Origin: an uncultured Flavobacterium sp. | GTDB lineage: Bacteria > Bacteroidota > Bacteroidia > Flavobacteriales > Flavobacteriaceae | Direction of reading: 5' to 3' | Assembly (NCBI RefSeq): GCF_946220915.1 | Contig: NZ_CAMIHH010000031.1 | Span: forward strand, 1-28,195 | DNA: 28,195 bases | Part shown: positions 23,828-28,195 of the stretch, piece by piece | Layout of the letters: the number at the start of each line of letters is the position of its first letter | Numbering within the stretch: the first letter of the stretch is position 1 | Notes under the pieces: generated by a model | What the model saw: only the letters and a program-made list of their open reading frames with translations | What the model was told of the DNA's origin: nothing | The model's database searches: none | Made by a program: the position numbers and the translations under genes

Positions 23828-24205
23828 TTACTTTGAAATCTCTCTAAAGGATTTGGCATCATAATCTGTCAGCAGCACATGCAGGGTTGCTAATCCTGTC
23901 AATGCGGAGTGGAAGCCCAAAGCCTTATTGTCTCTATTGACTGTCTTCGATGCGAACAGCCCATACAGTAGCGCGAGATTGGCATAATCGATCTTTTGGT
24001 GTGCCTTAACAGAGATCAGGGGCGCGAATCCCACCCTATGATCGGTACTGCCATTTATGGCAATCACATTGCACGCCAGGGCATCGTATAGCTTTACGGC
24101 TTTAGCATTGGCGCCGAGCAGTCGTGGGAGCAGCAACAGCCCCGCCGCAAAGCCATAGTCAATGATGCCGTGTTGTTTTGGTGTTATCGGTTTCATAGCA
24201 ATCAT
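23828..24205 (-). CDS. Small hydrophobic protein of unknown function
   Basis: From the ATG at 24205 the protein has about 125 residues; the next in-frame ATG at 24196 (MKPITPKQHGIIDYG) is an equally good start and gives 122. The frame also reaches back to 24223, but that would overlap the end of the alcohol dehydrogenase gene. Hydrophobic stretches are LLLLPRLLGA (near 20-30), DYANLALLYGLFA (near 78-90) and FHSALTGLATLHVLL (near 104-118), so it is likely a small inner-membrane protein. The sequence is rich in Ala, Leu and His. The function is unknown. It lies 8 bases after the dehydrogenase stop on the same strand, so the two are co-transcribed. Confidence 0.65.
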   Translation of the reverse strand: MIAMKPITPKQHGIIDYGFAAGLLLLPRLLGANAKAVKLYDALACNVIAINGSTDHRVGFAPLISVKAHQKIDYANLALLYGLFASKTVNRDNKALGFHSALTGLATLHVLLTDYDAKSFREISK

Positions 24206-24213
24206 ATTTTTAG

Positions 24214-25383
24214 TTATGCCCAAGGGTCAAGGACTACCTTTACGCAGCCATCTTCCTTATTTTTGAAGATGTCGTAAGCATGGGATATTTCAGTGAGCGG
24301 CAACCTGTGTGTAATGATATCGTCAAGGGTAACCTTACCTTCCCTAACGTACCCAAGCAGCTTGTCAATGTGTTTTTGTGCAGGAGCCTGCCCGCCTTTG
24401 ATAGTGATTCCCTTATCAAAGAACTGGCCGATAGGGAAGTTATCATACGTCGTAGGGTAAACGCCCAATACAGGTACTATGCCGCCGCGCCTTACTGCAC
24501 TCATGCAGGCTTCCAGCACTTTTACCGATCCTTTTTCGAAGTTGAGGGTAGCCTTTGCCCTGTCCAGGAAGCTGCGGTCCGGTTCGAACCCGACAGCGTC
24601 AATGCATACATCGGCACCGCGGCCTTCGGTCATGGCACGTATCTGCTCTACAACGCCTTTGGGGCCGTCCTCCCACAATATCGTTTCGCAGCCTGCGGTC
24701 TGTGCTGCCTTATCGAGGCGGTACTGCAGGGTATCTACGATTACAACTCTTTTAGCGCCCCGCAGCCAGGCGCTCTTTGCCGCCATGATGCCTACAGGCC
24801 CAGCACCGAAAATAGCTACGGTCTCACCGCCGCTAACCTCGCCCCAGTCCACACCGGTATAGCCAGTCGGGAATATGTCGGTCAGAAACAAGACCTGTTC
24901 GTCAGTGAGGTTTTCAGGTACTACACGCGGCCCGAAATTGGCATATGGCACCCGTACATATTGTGCCTGCCCGCCGTCATAACCGCCATACAGGTCGGTA
25001 TAGCCGAAGAGCGCCCCACCTTTCTCGGTCAGCAGGCCACCCTCAGGGCCATAGTTTTCAGGATTGCTGTGTTCGCAATGCCCCGGCAGCTCATGGTTGC
25101 AAAAGAAGCAGGAGCCGCATGCGATAGGGAAGGGGACGATTACACGGTCGCCCGGCCTGAGGTGGGTTACGCCTTTTCCCACTTCTTCAATGATGCCCAT
25201 GAACTCATGGCCTAATACCATTGGCCTGGGCTGAGGGATGCCGCCGGAATAGATATGGAGGTCCGATCCGCAAATCGCTGTCGAGGTTACTTTTAAAATG
25301 ATGTCGTCCTGGTTTTCCAGTTTCGGGTCATCAATCGTGTCGCACTTTATAGCGCCTGGTCCGTGAATTACTGCTGCTTTCAT
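24214..25383 (-). CDS. Zinc-dependent alcohol dehydrogenase, formaldehyde-dehydrogenase-like
   Basis: The 389-residue medium-chain dehydrogenase binds catalytic zinc through Cys38 (TAICGSD), His59-Glu60 (GHEF) and probably Asp near 169 (FLTDIFPTGYTG). The structural zinc site is complete: Cys89, Cys92, Cys95 and Cys103. The NAD fold has FGAGPVGIMAAKSA near 193-206. The long insert around 260-300 (DRSFLDRAKATLNFEKGSVKVLEACM) resembles glutathione-independent formaldehyde dehydrogenase (Pseudomonas putida type) and related 'zinc-dependent alcohol dehydrogenase' proteins. It probably oxidises formaldehyde or another short alcohol or aldehyde with NAD+, but the substrate is not certain. It heads a two-gene unit with the small hydrophobic protein. 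A 20-bp palindrome lies about 250 bases upstream. Confidence 0.92.
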   Translation of the reverse strand: MKAAVIHGPGAIKCDTIDDPKLENQDDIILKVTSTAICGSDLHIYSGGIPQPRPMVLGHEFMGIIEEVGKGVTHLRPGDRVIVPFPIACGSCFFCNHELPGHCEHSNPENYGPEGGLLTEKGGALFGYTDLYGGYDGGQAQYVRVPYANFGPRVVPENLTDEQVLFLTDIFPTGYTGVDWGEVSGGETVAIFGAGPVGIMAAKSAWLRGAKRVVIVDTLQYRLDKAAQTAGCETILWEDGPKGVVEQIRAMTEGRGADVCIDAVGFEPDRSFLDRAKATLNFEKGSVKVLEACMSAVRRGGIVPVLGVYPTTYDNFPIGQFFDKGITIKGGQAPAQKHIDKLLGYVREGKVTLDDIITHRLPLTEISHAYDIFKNKEDGCVKVVLDPWA

Positions 25384-25631
25384 AAGGTCTTATTTTTTAT
25401 ATTATTCCTTCAACATTTTCATTATTATATTGCCCTCCACGATCTTAGCTGGCTGCCTGGGTTAATGCTGTTGTATGCCGTATCAGTAAGTATCCATCAG
25501 CTTCCTTTTCCTCCGCAAGGGTTTAGGAAAGCAGTTCGGCGACTTCTTCTTTACCAGGTATCTTGGCGAAGTATCGCAATTCTGACTCTCCCTATAATGC
25601 GAAGATTCCGTACAGGCTACTGAAATATTAA

Positions 25632-25651
25632 TTATAACCTGCAGGTTATAA
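25632..25651. repeat. Perfect 20-bp palindrome TTATAACCTGCAGGTTATAA
   Basis: All 20 bases are self-complementary without a spacer; the core is AACCTGCAGGTT and the flanks are AT-rich. It is not followed by a T run in either direction, so it reads as a regulator site rather than a terminator. It lies 249 bases upstream of the dehydrogenase start, far for a classic operator, and 88 bases beyond the response-regulator stop. I do not know its binding protein. Confidence 0.5.
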
Positions 25652-25698
25652 AAATGTACTCAATTAAGGATTACTCAAAAATAGCTTAAGAAAACAAA

Positions 25699-25720
25699 TG
25701 CTTTTTTACATAAAAAAGCA
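25699..25720 (-). terminator. AT-rich hairpin after the response regulator
   Basis: TGCTTTTTT (25699-25707) pairs with AAAAAAGCA (25712-25720) around a 4-nt loop, 19 bases past the response-regulator stop when read on the minus strand, and followed by TTTGTTTTC there. The stem is long but AT-rich, so this is a moderate call. Confidence 0.45.
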
Positions 25721-25738
25721 AAACCGTTGCATAATTGC

Positions 25739-26161
25739 CTACGATATGATAGTGAAGAATTGCCCTTTGGGATTAAGGCTGAAAATTTTTGAGAGGGTTT
25801 CACAAAGAAGGCTAAAATCATTTGGTTTTTTTACATAGCCTGAAGCTCCCAAAGATTCCGCCCGGGCAATATTGTCGGCATGGCCTGATGTGCTGTATAA
25901 TATTATTGCGGTATGGATGAACGACGGATCGCTTTTCAACACCTGTAATATCTCAAAGCCGTCCATACCGGGCAGGTTGAGGTCAAGAAACAAAAACATT
26001 GGGGTCGCCGCGCTTTCGGCCAATGCCTGTAATGCGTCAGGCCCATTATCGTATACAGTGCAGTTGGCTGACGGATCGCTTTTCGCCACTGCCATGCTGA
26101 AGAGCAGCCTGTCATCCTCATCGTCATCGATAAGTACTATGGTAACAGGCTGCTTTTTCAT
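25739..26161 (-). CDS. Single-domain response regulator (CheY/Rcp1-like)
   Basis: The 140-residue receiver has the acidic pair in LIDDDEDDRLL (Asp12-Asp14), the phospho-acceptor Asp60 in FLFLDLNLPGMDG, the conserved Thr/Ser in LYSTSGHADN and the Lys in GYVKKPND. No output domain is present, so it acts by protein contact, as Rcp1-type regulators paired with phytochrome-like kinases do. Its ATG overlaps the kinase stop by four bases (ATGA), so it is translationally coupled to that kinase and almost certainly its partner. Downstream targets are unknown. Confidence 0.95.
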   Translation of the reverse strand: MKKQPVTIVLIDDDEDDRLLFSMAVAKSDPSANCTVYDNGPDALQALAESAATPMFLFLDLNLPGMDGFEILQVLKSDPSFIHTAIILYSTSGHADNIARAESLGASGYVKKPNDFSLLCETLSKIFSLNPKGQFFTIIS

Positions 26162-28195
26162 AATGGCAGATGGATATGGAAAGCAGCGCCTTTTCCGGGT
26201 GTGCTGTCAGTTGTGATGAATCCGCGGTGGAACACCATAATTTTCTGGCATATCGCCAGCCCCACGCCGGTCCCTTCATATCGGTCTTTACTATGAAGGC
26301 GCTGGAAGGGTTCAAAAATGCGTTGCGATTGTTCCTGGGAGAACCCGATGCCGTTGTCGCTCACAGTGATCCTGTGGTATTCACCCACGCCGTCTGCTGC
26401 CTGAACCTGGCTAATTTTAAGCGATGAAATCCGAATCATCAGGGTCTTGTCGGGATAGCTGTATTTGATGGCATTGCCTATAAGATTCATGAAAAGTTGT
26501 CTGATAAGTGTGGGTACAGCCCTAACAACCGGCAGATCTTCTATAATGATATCAGTCTCGCGGCTTTGGAGGGAACCTCCTAATTCATCCATGATATCCT
26601 GCAATACCTCGCCTAACTCGGTATCCTTCATGTCATCGGTATTTCCACGGGTTATATGTGAATAATGCAGCAGGTCGTCGGTAAGTTGCTGCATCCTGCG
26701 CGATGATACCATAATGCGCTCGAGGTATAACTTCGATTCATCGGACAATTTATTTCCTTTGTCATCGGACACAAGCTTGCTGAACGTGTGTATCTTCCGT
26801 AACGGCTCCTGCAGGTCATGACTGGCAATATAGCTGAATGATGTCAATTCTTTGTTGCTCTCTTCCAATTCCCTGTTGCTCTGCTGTAGCATATTATTTG
26901 CAGCGGTTATATCTGTTATATCCTCGATGGCCAAAAGTAACAGGTTCTCTTCCAGGTTTTCATTCGCCATAGGCGTTATGTTCAGCACCATAGTACGCTC
27001 GCCGCTCTCAGGAATGACAACTTTTACTTCCATCCCTTCAAGCTTCCTGCGCTCAGCGATAGCGGTTGCCAGCTGCATCCTGATATCGTGGATATTCCAG
27101 TTTGCGGCGCTAACCTCGAAAATCACTTTTCCCTCCGTTTCCTGTTCGGAAGTTCGGAAATGCCTGTAAAATGCAGCGTTTGCGCTCTTGACCCTGAGTT
27201 CGCGGTTCAGCACCACAAGTGGCTCCCTTATGGTTTCAATGATAGTCTCGGAATAAAGCCTGGACATAGTAAGCTGTTCCTGCCTGTCCATAAGCTCATC
27301 GTTGACCGTAATCAGTTCCTCGTTATTGGATTGGAGTTCTTCAGCGGAGGTTTCAAGCTCTTCATTAAGTGTCTGGAGCTCTTCACTGTTGCTGAGAAGT
27401 TCTTCATTAGCGCTTTGCAATTCCTCATTTGCAGCTTCCTGGTCCTCCGTTACACGGCGTATATCGTCTCGCATTTGCTCGATCTCTGCTTCCAACTGCT
27501 TTATCCTTTGGGCATCGGCATTTTTTTTCTGCCCTGTCCGGGCCATTTCATCGGGCATCATAATTTTGTGGAACAGTACCAGGTAGTGCTGCCCGATATC
27601 ATCACCCAGGGGAACCACCTCAATCGTTACCTGATAGTTTTTATCTTTCAGGGGCACCAGCTCTTTCCTGATCGTGGCATTCGATGTCTTAGCCTTCAAC
27701 AATGCGTTGCGCAGCTCAAAGGCTAATCCTTCACGCAACATTTTATAGATATTGAAATTCGGTTTTCCCGGAGGCTGAAGCAAGAACGGGCTGGTGTCTC
27801 CATGGAAATGTACGATTTCCCTAGCCTCGTTGATAATGACACCCGGAGGGGTATATTGGGCAAAAAGCACTTCGTTTGCTTTTTTCTGGAAATCAGGCTC
27901 CGTTGTCGCCTTCTTGCGTTGGGCGGATTGTATAGTGGATACAATTGTTTCACCTCTCTCGTAAGGCACCGGGACAAATGTGTCTTTAGTATCCTTACGC
28001 GCAAATATCTTCTGTCCTTTGACAAGAGGCTCAAACAAATTATTGGAATGGCCGACACTCTCCGACTTGCCTAAAAATAGCGCACCATAGTCCCTCAGGG
28101 CATAATGGAACGTATTGAGTGCCTTTTTTTGAAGGAAAGGGTCAAGGTAAATCATGACATTCCTGCACGAGATGATATCCATACGGGCAAATGGC
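26158..28195 (-). CDS. CheR-PAS-histidine kinase hybrid (N-terminus outside window)
   Basis: The frame continues past the right edge (reading P-F-A-R before MDIISCRNVMIY), so the start is missing and about 678 residues are visible. The first ~65 are the end of a CheR-type methyltransferase (DIISCRNVMIYLD, LFLGKSESVG). A region at about 95-205 resembles the PAS-like part of CheB/CheR hybrids. A long coiled coil follows (about 225-305, repeated NEEL heptads), then a PAS domain (about 310-420) with IEDITDITAANNMLQQ. The kinase core has SHDLQEPLRK (His codon at 26818-26820), the N-box GNAIKYSYPDKT, DNGIGFS and GTGVGLAICQKI. The missing part may include CheB. Such proteins sense unknown stimuli and phosphorylate a receiver, here the coupled gene at 25739-26161. 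It belongs to no visible chemotaxis operon. Confidence 0.9.
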   Translation of the reverse strand, partial: PFARMDIISCRNVMIYLDPFLQKKALNTFHYALRDYGALFLGKSESVGHSNNLFEPLVKGQKIFARKDTKDTFVPVPYERGETIVSTIQSAQRKKATTEPDFQKKANEVLFAQYTPPGVIINEAREIVHFHGDTSPFLLQPPGKPNFNIYKMLREGLAFELRNALLKAKTSNATIRKELVPLKDKNYQVTIEVVPLGDDIGQHYLVLFHKIMMPDEMARTGQKKNADAQRIKQLEAEIEQMRDDIRRVTEDQEAANEELQSANEELLSNSEELQTLNEELETSAEELQSNNEELITVNDELMDRQEQLTMSRLYSETIIETIREPLVVLNRELRVKSANAAFYRHFRTSEQETEGKVIFEVSAANWNIHDIRMQLATAIAERRKLEGMEVKVVIPESGERTMVLNITPMANENLEENLLLLAIEDITDITAANNMLQQSNRELEESNKELTSFSYIASHDLQEPLRKIHTFSKLVSDDKGNKLSDESKLYLERIMVSSRRMQQLTDDLLHYSHITRGNTDDMKDTELGEVLQDIMDELGGSLQSRETDIIIEDLPVVRAVPTLIRQLFMNLIGNAIKYSYPDKTLMIRISSLKISQVQAADGVGEYHRITVSDNGIGFSQEQSQRIFEPFQRLHSKDRYEGTGVGLAICQKIMVFHRGFITTDSTPGKGAAFHIHLPL

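Larger units (their letters stand above)
25384..25738. promoter_or_regulatory. 355-base gap upstream of the alcohol dehydrogenase
   Basis: No gene is supported here. The stretch contains the perfect 20-bp palindrome at 25632-25651 and an AT-rich hairpin at 25699-25720 close to the response-regulator stop. Toward the dehydrogenase the sequence is AT-rich (25390-25430), but I find no exact TAnnTTTG on the minus strand. The rest (25440-25630) looks featureless. Confidence 0.4.

Noticed and set aside
24280..25215. 311-codon open frame on the plus strand opposite the alcohol dehydrogenase
   Set aside because: The minus-strand gene has complete zinc and NAD motifs; the plus-strand translation has none and is best explained by codon bias of the real gene.
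1..28195. Search for mobile elements, CRISPR arrays, tRNA and toxin-antitoxin or defence genes
   Set aside because: I found no transposase, integrase, long terminal inverted repeats, regularly spaced repeats, tRNA-like cloverleaf or known defence domain.

Overview
The window looks like chromosomal DNA of a free-living member of the Bacteroidota, most likely a Flavobacteriales or related soil, water or plant-associated species. Three things point there. The first gene ends in a type IX secretion (T9SS) C-terminal sorting domain. The promoter candidates match the Bacteroidota -7 box TAnnTTTG. Shine-Dalgarno sequences are weak or absent. I see no rRNA, tRNA, CRISPR array, insertion sequence, integrase or phage gene. 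The region reads as an accessory metabolic and stress neighbourhood, not a mobile element.

Layout. (1) 1-2381: the 3' part of a large secreted modular T9SS protein, closed by a strong terminator. (2) 2678-3259: a Crp/Fnr-type regulator. (3) 3437-5717: pirin, a luciferase-like flavin oxidoreductase (LLM) and a small GNAT protein, probably one operon. (4) 5811-9083: an SDR oxidoreductase facing away from an HxlR regulator followed by two more LLM enzymes. The short divergent promoter region carries six GTAAC boxes. (5) 9179-10537: an aldehyde dehydrogenase; 10591-11778 (-): an exported retropepsin-like protease with a PDZ-like tail. (6) 15234-11993 (-): catalase (large-subunit, KatE type), a 2H phosphoesterase and an ankyrin-repeat protein in one tight operon. 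(7) 15535-23766 (+): a two-helix membrane protein, PQQ-type sugar dehydrogenase, SMP-30/gluconolactonase-like protein, SDR, FAD-Rieske oxidoreductase, small lipoprotein, second SDR and a 740-residue protein of unknown function. (8) 25383-23828 (-): a zinc alcohol/formaldehyde dehydrogenase and a small hydrophobic protein. (9) 28195-25739 (-): a CheR-coiled coil-PAS-histidine kinase protein, cut by the window edge, and its overlapping single-domain response regulator.

How the parts may work together (inference). The left half looks like an electrophile, quinone or xenobiotic response unit: three LLM flavoenzymes, pirin, an SDR and an aldehyde dehydrogenase around an HxlR regulator with the family's N-terminal Cys. 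The right half looks like an oxidative or general-stress island. It pairs peroxide removal (catalase with its ankyrin partner) with envelope sugar oxidation (sugar to lactone to acid) and several NAD(P)- or FAD-dependent redox enzymes. Two perfect palindromes, at 15350-15363 and 25632-25651, are candidate operators. The least understood parts are the 740-residue protein, the 2H phosphoesterase between catalase and ankyrin, and the GTAAC cluster.
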